Shown here: one piece after another, positions 35,658 through 44,570 of the stretch
Position numbering within the stretch: position 1 is the first letter of the stretch
Layout of the letters: every line of letters begins with the position of its first letter
From: JALUZX01 sp964561605
GTDB taxonomy: Bacteria; Planctomycetota; UBA1135; JALUZX01
DNA: 64,000 bases
NCBI GenBank assembly: GCA_964561605.1
Contig: CAZLQD010000025.1
Coordinates: 62,001-126,000, forward strand
Reading direction: 5' to 3'
Notes under the pieces: generated by a model
Told to the model about the DNA's origin: nothing
Database searches by the model: none
The model's input: the letters and a program-made list of their open reading frames with translations, nothing else
Position numbers and translations under genes: made by a program

Positions 35658-38333
35658 ATGGCTTCCCTCCCCTGGTTCTTCTGGGCGGGCACGGGCTTGG
35701 CCCTCCTGGTCTTCCTGGGGGTTCTCCTCAGGCGTCCTCCCGGGGGGCGGGCCGCCCTCTTCGCGGCCCTGACCGCCCTGGCCGCCCTCTGGGGCCCGAC
35801 CTTTCTCCAGGTGGAGCGTAGATCCTGGGATGTCCTGGTCCTGCGGGAGGAAGGGTGCCGGACGGGGAGGGTGGCTTCCTTTCCGGGAGGGCCGGCTGGG
35901 GAGAGGCGGGTCTTCCGCCTGGGCGGGGGCCGGATCCTCCCTCCCGGGGCCTCCGGGGCGGGGAGGGGCCTCCCTTCCTGGACGGCCCTGGCCTCTCTGG
36001 TGAGCGCCTTCTGCTCCAAAGAGAAGGAGGAGGCCCTCCTGGCCTGCTTCTCCCATTGCCCTCCCGGCCTGGAAGAGGTGGACCTTCCACCCGGGACCCC
36101 CGCCTGGGCCCACCTGGAGGGAAAGAAGGGGAAGGGGGAGACCGGGAGGCCCACCCTCGAGGCCTGGATTCCCCGGGCGCCCAGGCAAGGAAGGCCCTGG
36201 TTCTTCCTGGTCCGCACGGGTCCCTGGAAGAGGGGAGAGCCCCTGGAGCTTCGGGTCTCCCCCGGCGGGGGCGGAAGGGCCGGTCCTCCTTTGCGCCTCG
36301 AGGCGGACGGGGAAGGATATGCGTTCGGAAGGATTCCCGGCCCTTCCCTCCCGGCGGGGAAGAGGAGACTGGTCCTCACCTGCCGGGGGAAGGGGGGCCG
36401 CCGGGCCCGGGGCCTGCTGGTCTTTAGCGTCCTTCCTCCGCCGGCCGTGGCCCTGGCCGGGAGGAGAGGGGCCCTGGGCTCCCTCCTGGAGGCCCAGGGC
36501 TTTCGGCTCCTTTCCTGGGAGGGGGGAGGGAGGATCCCCCAGGGGGCGGAGGTCCTGGCCTGGGACGGTCCGGGCGGGGAGAAGCCCGACGGGGGAAAGG
36601 TTGCGGCCTTTCTCCAGGAAGGAGGGGGGCTCCTGTGCGTAGGAAGAGGCCTTCGGTCCTTGGCCGCCCTGGAAGGGGTGGCACCCTTCCTGCCCGTAAA
36701 GCCCCTCCCGGAGAGGCCAGAAAAGAAGAAGACCGGACCGGAAGAGAGGATTCCCCCTTCCCAGAGGAGGAAGATCTCTCCTTCCAAGCCCCCTCCCACG
36801 CCCCTTCCTCCTCCGCCCCGGAAGGCCGGGAAGCCTCCCAAGGAGAAGGTGGCCCATACGGCCACTCTGCTCATCGCCCTGGACGTGTCGGGCTCCATGT
36901 ACCGGCTGATCCGGGTGATCCGGGCCGCGGCGGAGGCCACGGCCCGGGCCCTGGACGAGGGGGACCGGTTCGGTGTCCTGGCTTTCTCGGGGGACGCCAC
37001 CCTGGTGGTTCCTCCCGGGCCGGCGGGAAGACAGGTTCGGCTCCTCTACAGGATGAACGGCCTGGCGCCGGGGGGGGCGACATTGGTCTGGCCCGCCCTG
37101 GACCTGGCCATGCGGGAGCTGGAGAAAGAGAAGACCTCCGTGAAGGCCGTCCTCATCTTCACCGACGGCATCGTCCAGTGGGGAAGCGGTTGGGGGGGCT
37201 CGGGAAAGCGCCTGCGGATTCCCACGACCGTGGCCGAGGCGGCCGAGGCCTTCCGGAAGAAGGGAATCTCCGTATCCAGCGTGATCTACGAGAACCGGGA
37301 GGGCGGGCTCTACGTGGCGGACGCCCGGTTCGAGGGAACCAGGATCCTGGATACCCTGAGCAAGGTGACGGGCGGGCACACCTACCTCGTGAAGGATCCC
37401 TCCAAGGTGGTGAAGGCCTTCCTCGCCGAGGCGGAGAGAATCCGGCCCGGGACCAAGGGGAAGGGGCATTCCCCCTTCCCCGGAAGAGGCGGGAAAGAGG
37501 GGAAGGTAAAGAAGGAGGGCCCGGGGAAGAAAACCCCGAAGCCGGCCCCTCCAAGGAAGCCCCCGGCCCGCAAACCCCGTCCCAAGACCCCCGCCGCGCC
37601 GAAATCCCTGCCGGTGCACCTGGAGGCGGGGGGCTGGCTCACCGAGGGGCTTCCGGAGAAGCTTCCCCCCGTGGCGGGACTCCTTCCCACCCTGGCCAGG
37701 CCCGAGTTCGCCTGGGTTCCGCTTTCGGCCGGTCCCGGGCGGCTTCCCCTCCTGGCGGTGACTCCGCCGGCCGTGGCGGGCGTGGCCGTTTGGACCTCCG
37801 ATTCGGGGGAGCACTGGGCCGGGCCCTGGGCCGAGGCGGGACTCCTGGGGGGGCTCCTGGCCAGGACGGTGACCTCCCTGCTCCGGCCCCGCCCCGTGAA
37901 GAGTCCCCTGAGGGCGGGGTGGGATCCGTCGGGCCGGTATGCCTGGGTCGAGTTCGATCGCCTTCCCCCGGCCTTGCCGCCGAGGGGAAGGCTCCTGTGG
38001 GAGGATTCGGGAAAACCTCGGACCGTAACCCTGGATTGGGCCGAGACCGGGAAGGTGAGGATCCCCCTGGAAGCGAAGAGAGAGGCCCGTTCCTGCACCC
38101 TCGTCCTGGGAGAAGGGAGGGACGGGGCGGAGATCCTCCTCCCCGGGTTCGGAGGGGATGCCCGGGGAATGGCCCTGCTGGCCGGAAAGATCGGCGCCCG
38201 CCCGGGGGCGGCCCCTCCGCCGGCGGGCTTCCTCTCCCGCCGGCGGCCCGCCGCGCCCTACCTGGCCCTGGCCTCGGCCCTCCTCCTGGTTCTTGCGGTC
38301 CTGGGGCTCGCCGGGTTCCGGAGGAGGGGGTGA
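35658..38333 (+). CDS. Membrane protein with von Willebrand factor A domain
   Basis: An 891-residue protein resembling BatA-like/glutamine amidotransferase-like membrane proteins of planctomycetes. Two N-terminal spans (residues about 5-25 and 30-50) are followed by a beta-rich region, then a proline/lysine-rich linker (about 345-395). A VWA domain (about 400-580) has an intact metal site: DVSGS at 409-413, Thr in GGATLVW and FTDG. A second Pro/Lys-rich linker, a further domain and a C-terminal span (LALASALLLVLAVLGLAGF) close the protein. VWA domains bind partner proteins through the metal ion. AAGGAGGAAG precedes the ATG. Partner and role are unknown. Confidence 0.82.
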   Translation: MASLPWFFWAGTGLALLVFLGVLLRRPPGGRAALFAALTALAALWGPTFLQVERRSWDVLVLREEGCRTGRVASFPGGPAGERRVFRLGGGRILPPGASGAGRGLPSWTALASLVSAFCSKEKEEALLACFSHCPPGLEEVDLPPGTPAWAHLEGKKGKGETGRPTLEAWIPRAPRQGRPWFFLVRTGPWKRGEPLELRVSPGGGGRAGPPLRLEADGEGYAFGRIPGPSLPAGKRRLVLTCRGKGGRRARGLLVFSVLPPPAVALAGRRGALGSLLEAQGFRLLSWEGGGRIPQGAEVLAWDGPGGEKPDGGKVAAFLQEGGGLLCVGRGLRSLAALEGVAPFLPVKPLPERPEKKKTGPEERIPPSQRRKISPSKPPPTPLPPPPRKAGKPPKEKVAHTATLLIALDVSGSMYRLIRVIRAAAEATARALDEGDRFGVLAFSGDATLVVPPGPAGRQVRLLYRMNGLAPGGATLVWPALDLAMRELEKEKTSVKAVLIFTDGIVQWGSGWGGSGKRLRIPTTVAEAAEAFRKKGISVSSVIYENREGGLYVADARFEGTRILDTLSKVTGGHTYLVKDPSKVVKAFLAEAERIRPGTKGKGHSPFPGRGGKEGKVKKEGPGKKTPKPAPPRKPPARKPRPKTPAAPKSLPVHLEAGGWLTEGLPEKLPPVAGLLPTLARPEFAWVPLSAGPGRLPLLAVTPPAVAGVAVWTSDSGEHWAGPWAEAGLLGGLLARTVTSLLRPRPVKSPLRAGWDPSGRYAWVEFDRLPPALPPRGRLLWEDSGKPRTVTLDWAETGKVRIPLEAKREARSCTLVLGEGRDGAEILLPGFGGDARGMALLAGKIGARPGAAPPPAGFLSRRRPAAPYLALASALLLVLAVLGLAGFRRRG

Positions 38334-38348
38334 GTCCCGGCAGGGGAA

Positions 38349-39200
38349 TCAGCCTTCGAGGATGCGGCGTGACGTTTCTGCGGCCCGGGCCAGCTCCTCC
38401 CCTTCCCCGGAGAGGTCCCGCCAGGAGAGGCCGGCCTTCTCGAGTAGTTTGAGGATTTCCCCGGGCACCTCCTCTTCGGGGCGGTCGGTGAGGTCTTCCA
38501 GGTCTTTGGTCCGGGAGGCGAAGAAGTCCCCCAGGAGGACCAGGGCCGGACCCGGGCCGGAAGGCTCCTCCAGGGGCCGGTGGTGGGAACGGACGGTCTC
38601 CACCACCGCGGGGGGGAAGTTCCATCCCTCCAGGAGGAGAGAGCCCACCTCGGCGTGGTCCGTCTCGAAGAGGGCCCTCTCCCGGGCCGGGGGCGGGAAT
38701 GGCCGTTCTTTGCGCAGATCCCTGTAGGCCTCCTGGAAGTACTGGTCCATGACGATGTGCCCCGCGTCGTGGACGATGGCCGAGAGGAATGCCTCGTCCT
38801 CGGCGAGGAGGCGGAACCGCTTGGCCAGGTGGGCGGCGATCCCGGCCGAGGCGAGGGAGCGGCGCCATACGGTGAAGACGTAGTCCTGGTCCAGGCCGGG
38901 GAAATTGTGGAAGGCGTCGATGAGGGCCAGGCCGGAGACCAGGCTCCTCAGGGTGGTGAACCCCAGGAGCACCACGGCCTGCCTCACGGAGACCACTTCC
39001 TTGGAGAAGGAGTAGAGCGCCGAGTTGGCCGTCTTCAGGAGGCGGGTGACCAGCCCCGGCTCTCCCCGGACGAGTTCTTCGATCTCGGCGATGGAGGCGT
39101 CGGGGTCCCGGGTCCTCTCCAGGATCTCCTGGAGCACTTTGGGGACCGAGGGAATCTCCGCCCCCTGGACGACCACGGCGGCCCGGGAGGTCAGCGGCAT
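38349..39200 (-). CDS. HDOD-domain signalling protein
   Basis: A 283-residue protein made almost wholly of an HDOD domain (PSVPKVLQEILE, LVTRLLKTANSALY, AVVLLGFTTLRSL and a metal-free HD-like stretch at AIVHDAGHIV). HDOD proteins are non-catalytic output or scaffold modules in chemotaxis, c-di-GMP and stress circuits. The start (MPLTSRA) overlaps the end of the response-regulator gene by 10 nt. It is the last gene of the kinase-regulator-HDOD run, and probably acts downstream of that regulator. Confidence 0.87.
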   Translation of the reverse strand: MPLTSRAAVVVQGAEIPSVPKVLQEILERTRDPDASIAEIEELVRGEPGLVTRLLKTANSALYSFSKEVVSVRQAVVLLGFTTLRSLVSGLALIDAFHNFPGLDQDYVFTVWRRSLASAGIAAHLAKRFRLLAEDEAFLSAIVHDAGHIVMDQYFQEAYRDLRKERPFPPPARERALFETDHAEVGSLLLEGWNFPPAVVETVRSHHRPLEEPSGPGPALVLLGDFFASRTKDLEDLTDRPEEEVPGEILKLLEKAGLSWRDLSGEGEELARAAETSRRILEG

Positions 39201-39622
39201 GCCTTGACCTTTTCCCGGGTCTGGTCCAGCACCCTCTGCCACCTCTCCAGGTGGGCATAGGCCTTGGACATGACCTGGTCCACCTCGGTGAGATCCCGGA
39301 AGGGCTTGAGGATGTAGTCGAAGGCCCCTTCGACGCGGCTCTGGATGACCTTCATGAGGGATGTGTAGGCGGTGATCATGATCACCAGGGTCTCACCCCT
39401 GGCGGCCTTGACCTCCTCCAGGAGCTCGAGGCCGTCCATGCCGGGCATGTTGATGTCCGTGAAGACCACCTGGTAGGCCTTGTTGCGGACTTTTTCCAGG
39501 GCTTCCCGGGCCGAAGAGGCCGTCTCCACCTGGTATCCTTCCATCTGGAAATGGGTCTCGAGGGCGGAGACGATCTCCGCTTCGTCGTCCACTACGAGAA
39601 TCGATACGTCGCTCTTCTCCAT
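39191..39622 (-). CDS. Stand-alone response regulator (receiver domain)
   Basis: A 143-residue CheY-like receiver. The acidic pocket is D12-D13, the phospho-acceptor is D56 in FTDINMPGMDG, the switch Thr is in MITAYTS and the conserved Lys is in ILKPF. A short extra C-terminal helix follows and there is no DNA-binding or enzymatic output. GGGAGGA six bases before the ATG supports the start. It lies two bases after the kinase gene and overlaps the HDOD gene, so all three should act together. Confidence 0.92.
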   Translation of the reverse strand: MEKSDVSILVVDDEAEIVSALETHFQMEGYQVETASSAREALEKVRNKAYQVVFTDINMPGMDGLELLEEVKAARGETLVIMITAYTSLMKVIQSRVEGAFDYILKPFRDLTEVDQVMSKAYAHLERWQRVLDQTREKVKACR

Positions 39623-39624
39623 CT

Positions 39625-40419
39625 TCAATCCTCCCATCGGGGAAGGTCCATCAGGGCCTCCGTGCCCGATCCTTCCTCGCTTTCGATGACCAGTTCCCCT
39701 CCATGCCTCTTCAGGATGGATTCACAGATCGGGATGCCCAGACCGTCGCCCTTGCCCTGCGGTTTCGTGCTGAAATAGGGAGTCCGGATCTTCTTGAGGG
39801 TCTCTTCGCTCATCCCCGTCCCGTTGTCGGAGACCCGGATTCGCACCCGGCCCTCCCCGGCGGAGAGGGTGACCCGGAGGAGCCCCTTTTCGGGACCCTC
39901 TTCCCCGTATTTCTCCTGGATTGCGTCGGCGCCGTTGATCACGAGGGTGGAGAAGGCCTGGCCGAGCTGGAGCTTGTGGCCTTTCACGGGGAAATCCTCC
40001 TCCGGGGGGATCTCGACGGCCAGACGGGTCACCTTCTCCAGGTAGAAGCGGTGGTGTTCGAGCTCCTCCCGGACCACTTCGGCCATGGAGATCCGGGTGA
40101 ACTCCTCCAGGGGATGGGTGCTCAACTGCTTGAGCTTGTCCGCCACGGTGATGATGCGGACCGAGGCGTCCAGGATGCTGTCCAGGGCGCCGTTGATCCT
40201 GGCCTGGATCTCGGTGACCGTGAAGGGCCCGAGTTTCCCGCCGGGGTGATTCACCCCGTACTCTTCCAGGCAGGGCCGGAGGAACCAGAAGAGCTTCTTC
40301 AGGTTGGCCGCGTTCAGCCTGATGAAAGCGTTGGGGTTGTTCAGTTCGTGGCTGATCCCCACCACGACCTGCTGGAGGTCCTGGTGAAGACCGGGAAGGG
40401 TGGTGTCCGTATGCTCCAT
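39625..40419 (-). CDS. Cytosolic sensor histidine kinase without sensor domain
   Basis: A 264-residue kinase that starts almost at its H-box (GISHELNNP, phospho-acceptor His24). It then has a four-helix dimerisation region and an HATPase domain with VINGADAIQEKY (N-box), DNGTGM (G1) and GKGDGLGIPI (G2). There is no N-terminal sensor or membrane span, so the signal must come from partners or its own dimerisation region. The NPNAFI variant of the H-box is common in orphan kinases. It is co-oriented with and immediately upstream of the receiver gene. Confidence 0.88.
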   Translation of the reverse strand: MEHTDTTLPGLHQDLQQVVVGISHELNNPNAFIRLNAANLKKLFWFLRPCLEEYGVNHPGGKLGPFTVTEIQARINGALDSILDASVRIITVADKLKQLSTHPLEEFTRISMAEVVREELEHHRFYLEKVTRLAVEIPPEEDFPVKGHKLQLGQAFSTLVINGADAIQEKYGEEGPEKGLLRVTLSAGEGRVRIRVSDNGTGMSEETLKKIRTPYFSTKPQGKGDGLGIPICESILKRHGGELVIESEEGSGTEALMDLPRWED

Positions 40420-40728
40420 GGCCGTGGAATCGAACCTCCTTCAGGCGACTCGCCCGTCTTCCCCATGTCATCGGACGGATGGGACCCTTGCCTTGAAGTG
40501 GAGCACCTGCCGGGCAGGGCCCGTTGCGCCGAGGGACCCGGGTCTTCGGGCCGGGAAGAACCGGTCTTCCTTGCCTATCGAATCGGTGCCACCTGGGGCC
40601 CCTCTGCCTGGGGGAGGGGGGCTCGAAAGGGATGCACCCTTACCGACGTCGGGGGGGGAGATCTCCGGAGGAGGCGGAGAGAAGGGCTTCTTGGCGCCTG
40701 GCGAGATTCTTTCCCCGGCGGGATCTCT
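40420..40728. other. 309-bp gap upstream of the histidine kinase
   Basis: I see no supported gene here. AAGGAGG lies 14 bases before the kinase ATG (minus strand), a long spacing. A TGGCAC is present on the minus strand but lacks a TTGC partner at the -12 position. No terminator for the diguanylate cyclase gene is obvious. Confidence 0.4.
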
Positions 40729-41784
40729 CTAGATTTCGGGGGCCCCTCCGGAGCCGGCGACGCGGGGGTTTCGCCTCTCTCCCTGGGTGTCGGCGAAGAG
40801 CCAGATGCAGTTCTTTCCCCGCCGCTTGGCCTCCTGGAGAGCCCTGTTTGCCCGGGAGCGGATCTCCTGGGGCGAGGACGCGCTCTTGCCGTTGTAACAG
40901 TCCACGCCGATGGAGACGGTGATGCGCCGGGAGAAGCGGCCGTCCGAGACCTCCATGCGGGTCACGACGTTCCGGATCCTGGAGGCAACCTGGATGGCTT
41001 CCGCCGGGGTGGTCCCGGGGAGGAGGACCAGGAACTCGTCCCCACCGAAACGGGCCGCCACGTCCACTTCACGGATGTTGGCCTTGAGGAGGCGGGCGAA
41101 TTCGACGAGGACCTTGTCGCCGAAGGCGTAGTCCGTGGTGTCGTTGATCTTCTTGAAATCGTCGATGTCCAGGAAGAGGAGGGCCAGGGGCCGGGATGTT
41201 CTGTGGACCCGCTGGAACTCCCGCTGGAGTTCCTGGGCGAAATGGCGGGCGTTGTAGAGGCCCGTCTTGAAGTCCCGGATGACCTGGCGGCTCAACTCCT
41301 CCTGGGCCTTCTTGAGGGCCAGGATCTCCTTCCGGATCCGGAGGCCCGCCTCGATCCTGTGGGCCACCTCCTTGGGATCCAGGGGGGGGATCACGAAATC
41401 CCTCAATGGGAGGGGGAGGAGGGAGGCCTTCTCCAGCTTGTCCAGGTGGTCCACCACCAGGAGGACCGGCGTGGGGCCCTTCCCCATGAAGCGGGAGAGG
41501 ATCTCCGCCTCCACGCCTCTTGGATCCAACACCAAGGGAGCGAAGACGACCAGGTCCGGCTTGAGGTTCTCCTGGGCCAGGGCCTGGCTCTCGGGGACGC
41601 TCTTGCAGAGGACGGTCTGGTAACCCTGGAGCTCCAGGCCCCGGACCAGCTTCTCCAGGCCTTCCCTGGAGTGGTCCAGGAGAAGGAGCGTAGGCGCCTT
41701 GGGTGACATGGGGGGTGAACCTGCCTTTTTCTCCACCAGGAGGGAAGCCGGACCCTTCCTGCCGGGAATGTTCTGGTACATCAT
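40729..41784 (-). CDS. Diguanylate cyclase with degenerate receiver domain
   Basis: A 351-residue protein. Residues about 28-150 have a receiver fold (TLLLLDHSREG) but the phospho-acceptor position reads VVFAPLV, without Asp, so it is a pseudo-receiver. A linker helix leads to a GGDEF domain with an intact GGDEF active site (residues 247-251) and an intact RxxD inhibitory site (REVD, 238-241). It is therefore expected to make c-di-GMP with product feedback. A start at MSPKAP, 24 codons further in, is possible. It is co-oriented with the kinase-regulator-HDOD genes downstream. Confidence 0.88.
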   Translation of the reverse strand: MMYQNIPGRKGPASLLVEKKAGSPPMSPKAPTLLLLDHSREGLEKLVRGLELQGYQTVLCKSVPESQALAQENLKPDLVVFAPLVLDPRGVEAEILSRFMGKGPTPVLLVVDHLDKLEKASLLPLPLRDFVIPPLDPKEVAHRIEAGLRIRKEILALKKAQEELSRQVIRDFKTGLYNARHFAQELQREFQRVHRTSRPLALLFLDIDDFKKINDTTDYAFGDKVLVEFARLLKANIREVDVAARFGGDEFLVLLPGTTPAEAIQVASRIRNVVTRMEVSDGRFSRRITVSIGVDCYNGKSASSPQEIRSRANRALQEAKRRGKNCIWLFADTQGERRNPRVAGSGGAPEI

Positions 41785-41924
41785 CCTACTCCCTACTTAG
41801 GGCCTGGGAAAGAACCTGCTCCAGGCGCCGGCCTTTCGGCCACGGAATGCTCCTAGGAGGGTGTCCCGTCCTGGTAACCCCAGGGGAAGGAGCAGAAGGG
41901 CGGGAGAAGAGAGCGGGAAGAGGG

Positions 41925-41952
41925 TTGACCCGCCGGGGTCAGGGCCTACAAT
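41925..41952 (+). promoter_or_regulatory. Sigma-70-type promoter of the rpsB operon
   Basis: TTGACC and TACAAT are separated by 16 bases, about 65 bp before the rpsB start. This is the best sigma-70-type match in the window, fitting a highly expressed ribosomal operon. Confidence 0.7.
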
Positions 41953-42017
41953 GCCTCCCCTTTCCTTTTGGAAAGAGGTCTTTCTTTGTACCCTGTTTCC
42001 TCCTTGGAGGTGCGTGC

Positions 42018-43073
42018 TTGTCCAGTATCGTGAGTGTGCAGGAACTGATCGAATCGGGCGTCCACTTCGGCCACCAGGTGAGCCGTTGGAATCCCAAGAT
42101 GGCGCCCTACATCCACGCGAAGCAGAACTACATCCACCTGATCGACCTCAAGGAGACCATCCGGGGGCTGATCCGGGCCCGGCACTTCCTTTCGAGGGTG
42201 GCCTCCCTGGGCGAGCAGATCCTCCTGGTGGGAACCAAGAGGCAGGTCCGAAACGTGGTGGAGGCCGAGGCCACCAGGGCGGACCTGCCCAGGGTGACGG
42301 AGCGCTGGATCGGCGGAACCCTCACCAACTTCCAGACCATTCGCTCCCGGCTGAAGAGGCTCGAGGAGCTGGAGTCCATGGAGAAAGAGGGTGAGCTGGC
42401 CGCCTTGAGCAAGAAGCAGCAGGCCCGGTTCCGCCGGGAACTGCGGAAGATCCGGCGGAACCTGGAGGGGATCCGCAACATGGACGGCCTCCCCGGTGCC
42501 TTGGTTGTGGTCGACCCCAAGCGGGAGATCAACGCTGTCCACGAGGCCAACATCCTCTCCATCCCGGTGGTGGCCATCCTCGACACGGACTGCGATCCCG
42601 ACGTGGTGGACATTCCCATCCCCGCCAACGACGACGCCATGCGTTCGGTGCACCTGATCCTCTCCCGCCTGGTGGACGGAATCCTGGAAGGAAAGAACCA
42701 GGTGACCGAGGAGATCCTGGCCCAGCGCAAGCGCCGCCTCGAGGAACTGGAGATGGCCGAGCGGGACCTCCTCGTGCCTCCCAGCCGGGGCAAGGGCCCT
42801 TCCCGCGGGAGGGGGCCTTCCAGGGGAGGCGAGACCCGGGGCGCCATGGGCCGGGTCCGCGGCCGGGCCGCCGCCGAGAGGGCTGCCGGGGCCGGCGCCA
42901 AGGAAGAGAGCGCTCCTTCCCCCGCCCCCCAGGCCGAGGGAGAGGCCTCCAAGGAAGCCGCCCCCGAGAAAGCGGCTCCTGTGGAGGAGCCCTCCGCCCA
43001 GCCCCAGGGTGAGGAGGCCCAGGCCGTTCCCGAGAAGGCTCCCGAGAAGGAGATCCAGGGAACGGGCGAGTAG
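42018..43073 (+). CDS. rpsB: 30S ribosomal protein S2, with long C-terminal extension
   Basis: A 351-residue S2. Residues 1 to about 245 are the normal protein (SGVHFGHQVSRWNP, WIGGTLTNF, VVVDPKREINAVHEA, IPIPANDDA). About 100 extra residues follow: an Arg/Gly/Pro-rich part with repeated PSRG units (about 252-295), then an Ala/Glu/Pro-rich acidic tail. The start is a TTG with GGAGG seven bases upstream. The frame stays open far upstream but the conserved N-terminus begins here. It opens the translation operon rpsB-tsf-pyrH-frr. Confidence 0.95.
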   Translation: MSSIVSVQELIESGVHFGHQVSRWNPKMAPYIHAKQNYIHLIDLKETIRGLIRARHFLSRVASLGEQILLVGTKRQVRNVVEAEATRADLPRVTERWIGGTLTNFQTIRSRLKRLEELESMEKEGELAALSKKQQARFRRELRKIRRNLEGIRNMDGLPGALVVVDPKREINAVHEANILSIPVVAILDTDCDPDVVDIPIPANDDAMRSVHLILSRLVDGILEGKNQVTEEILAQRKRRLEELEMAERDLLVPPSRGKGPSRGRGPSRGGETRGAMGRVRGRAAAERAAGAGAKEESAPSPAPQAEGEASKEAAPEKAAPVEEPSAQPQGEEAQAVPEKAPEKEIQGTGE

Positions 43074-43129
43074 GTCCGTCCTCTTCGATAGATTCGGGTT
43101 CGAACGAGAGTTTGTTTTTCGTGCCTTTT

Positions 43130-43156
43130 CGCGGGGGGCCCGGGCGGCCTCCCGCG
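43130..43156 (+). promoter_or_regulatory. Hairpin between rpsB and tsf
   Basis: An 11-bp stem (one G-U pair, 5-nt loop) of almost pure G/C lies in the 152-bp spacer, with no U-run after it. A partial terminator or processing site between rpsB and tsf is known in other bacteria and would allow different amounts of S2 and EF-Ts. Confidence 0.45.
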
Positions 43157-43225
43157 GTCGATCCGCCCCCGGAGAGCCCGGAAGCTCCCCCGGGGGACAG
43201 GGATAACCGCCAGGAGGATACAAGG

Positions 43226-43816
43226 ATGGCCGTGGACGCCAAGACGGTGATGAAACTGAGGGAGATGACGGGTGCTCCCATGATGGATTGCAAGAAGGCC
43301 CTTTCCGAGGTGGGGGGGGACCTGGACAAGGCCGTGGAGTACCTGCGGAAGCTGGGCCTGAAGGCCGCCGAGAAGAAGGCCGCCAGGAGCGTGGGAGAAG
43401 GCCGGATCTTCAGCTACATCCATCACAACGGGAAGATCGGCGTGATGGTGGAGATCCTTTGCGAGACCGATTTCGTCGCCCGGTCCGACGATTTCGTGGA
43501 GTTCGGCAACCAGCTCTGCCAGCACGTGGCCTTCCACAACCCCAAGTGGCTCACCCGGGAGGAGGCGGACCCGGAGGCGGTGGAGAAGGAGAAGGCCATC
43601 TACAGGGAGCAGATCCCCCCGAACAAGCCCGAGCAGGTGAAGGAGAAGATCCTGGAAGGCAAGCTCAAGGCCTTCTTCGCCCAGAACTGCCTCCTCGAAC
43701 AGCCCTTCGTCCACGACGACAAGGTTACGGTGGAGCAGAAGCGCCAGCAGATGGTGGGCAAGCTGGGGGAAAACATCCAGATCGGGCGTTTCGTCCGGTT
43801 CCAGCTCGGCGAGTGA
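43226..43816 (+). CDS. tsf: Elongation factor Ts
   Basis: A 196-residue EF-Ts, the GDP-release factor for EF-Tu. The N-terminal UBA-like part (VMKLREMTGAPMMDCKKAL) and the core motif ILCETDFVARSDDF are clear. It is of the short type, with one core subdomain, compared with about 280 residues in E. coli. Short forms also occur in other phyla. AAGGA near the ATG. It lies between rpsB and pyrH. Confidence 0.95.
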   Translation: MAVDAKTVMKLREMTGAPMMDCKKALSEVGGDLDKAVEYLRKLGLKAAEKKAARSVGEGRIFSYIHHNGKIGVMVEILCETDFVARSDDFVEFGNQLCQHVAFHNPKWLTREEADPEAVEKEKAIYREQIPPNKPEQVKEKILEGKLKAFFAQNCLLEQPFVHDDKVTVEQKRQQMVGKLGENIQIGRFVRFQLGE

Positions 43817-43829
43817 GCCGCCGCCGGTC

Positions 43830-44564
43830 ATGGGGGGTTACAGCCGGGTCCTTCTGAAGCTGAGCGGCGAGGCCTTCTCCGGGCCGGAAGGTCCCTTGTC
43901 CCCATCCTCCATCCACTGGATCGCCAAGGGCGTGGCCCAGGTGGCCCGCCGGGGGATCCAGGTGGGGGTGGTCACGGGAGGGGGGAACATCCTCCGTGGC
44001 GGGGTCTTCAGCGAGAAAGGAACGGGCCGGGCCGCGGCGGACCAGATGGGGATGCTCGCCACGGTGATCAATTCCCTGGCCCTCCAGGACGCCCTGGAAC
44101 TCCAGGGACAGGACGTGCGGGTCCTGTCGGCCGTGGAGATGAACCAGGTTTGCGAGCCCTTCATCCTCAGGAGGGCCGTCCGCCACCTGGAGAAGGGGAG
44201 GGTCGTGATCCTTGCCGGCGGCACGGGGAACCCCTTCTTCACCACCGACACGGCGGCCGCCCTGAGGGCCGCCGAGATCGGCGCCCAGGTCCTTCTCAAG
44301 GGGACCAAGGTGGACGGGATCTACTCGGCCGATCCCAAGAAGGATCCCTCGGCCAAGCGGTGGGAGAGGCTCACCTACAGGGAGGTCCTGGCCCGGCGCT
44401 TGCAGATCATGGATCTCACGGCCATCACCCTTTGCCAGGAGCGGGAGCTCCCGGTCATCGTCTTCGACATGTTCAAGGAGGGGAACCTCCTCAAGGTGGT
44501 GCAAGGTGAGCCCGTAGGCACCCTTGTGACCTTGGACGAGGAGCCTGAGCGAGGAGAAAGGTAG
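43830..44564 (+). CDS. pyrH: UMP kinase
   Basis: A 244-residue amino-acid-kinase-fold enzyme that phosphorylates UMP to UDP in the cytoplasm. Motifs are LLKLSGEAFSG, VTGGGNILRGG, GGTGNPFFTTDTAAALRAAEI and KGTKVDGIYSADPKKDP. Length and order are typical. It starts 13 bp after tsf and is followed 6 bp later by frr, the usual arrangement. Confidence 0.97.
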   Translation: MGGYSRVLLKLSGEAFSGPEGPLSPSSIHWIAKGVAQVARRGIQVGVVTGGGNILRGGVFSEKGTGRAAADQMGMLATVINSLALQDALELQGQDVRVLSAVEMNQVCEPFILRRAVRHLEKGRVVILAGGTGNPFFTTDTAAALRAAEIGAQVLLKGTKVDGIYSADPKKDPSAKRWERLTYREVLARRLQIMDLTAITLCQERELPVIVFDMFKEGNLLKVVQGEPVGTLVTLDEEPERGER

Positions 44565-44570
44565 GAAGTC

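Noticed and set aside
40560..40600. A TGGCAC on the minus strand upstream of the histidine kinase as a second sigma-54 promoter
   Set aside because: The -12 position reads CGAT instead of TTGC, so the GC is missing.
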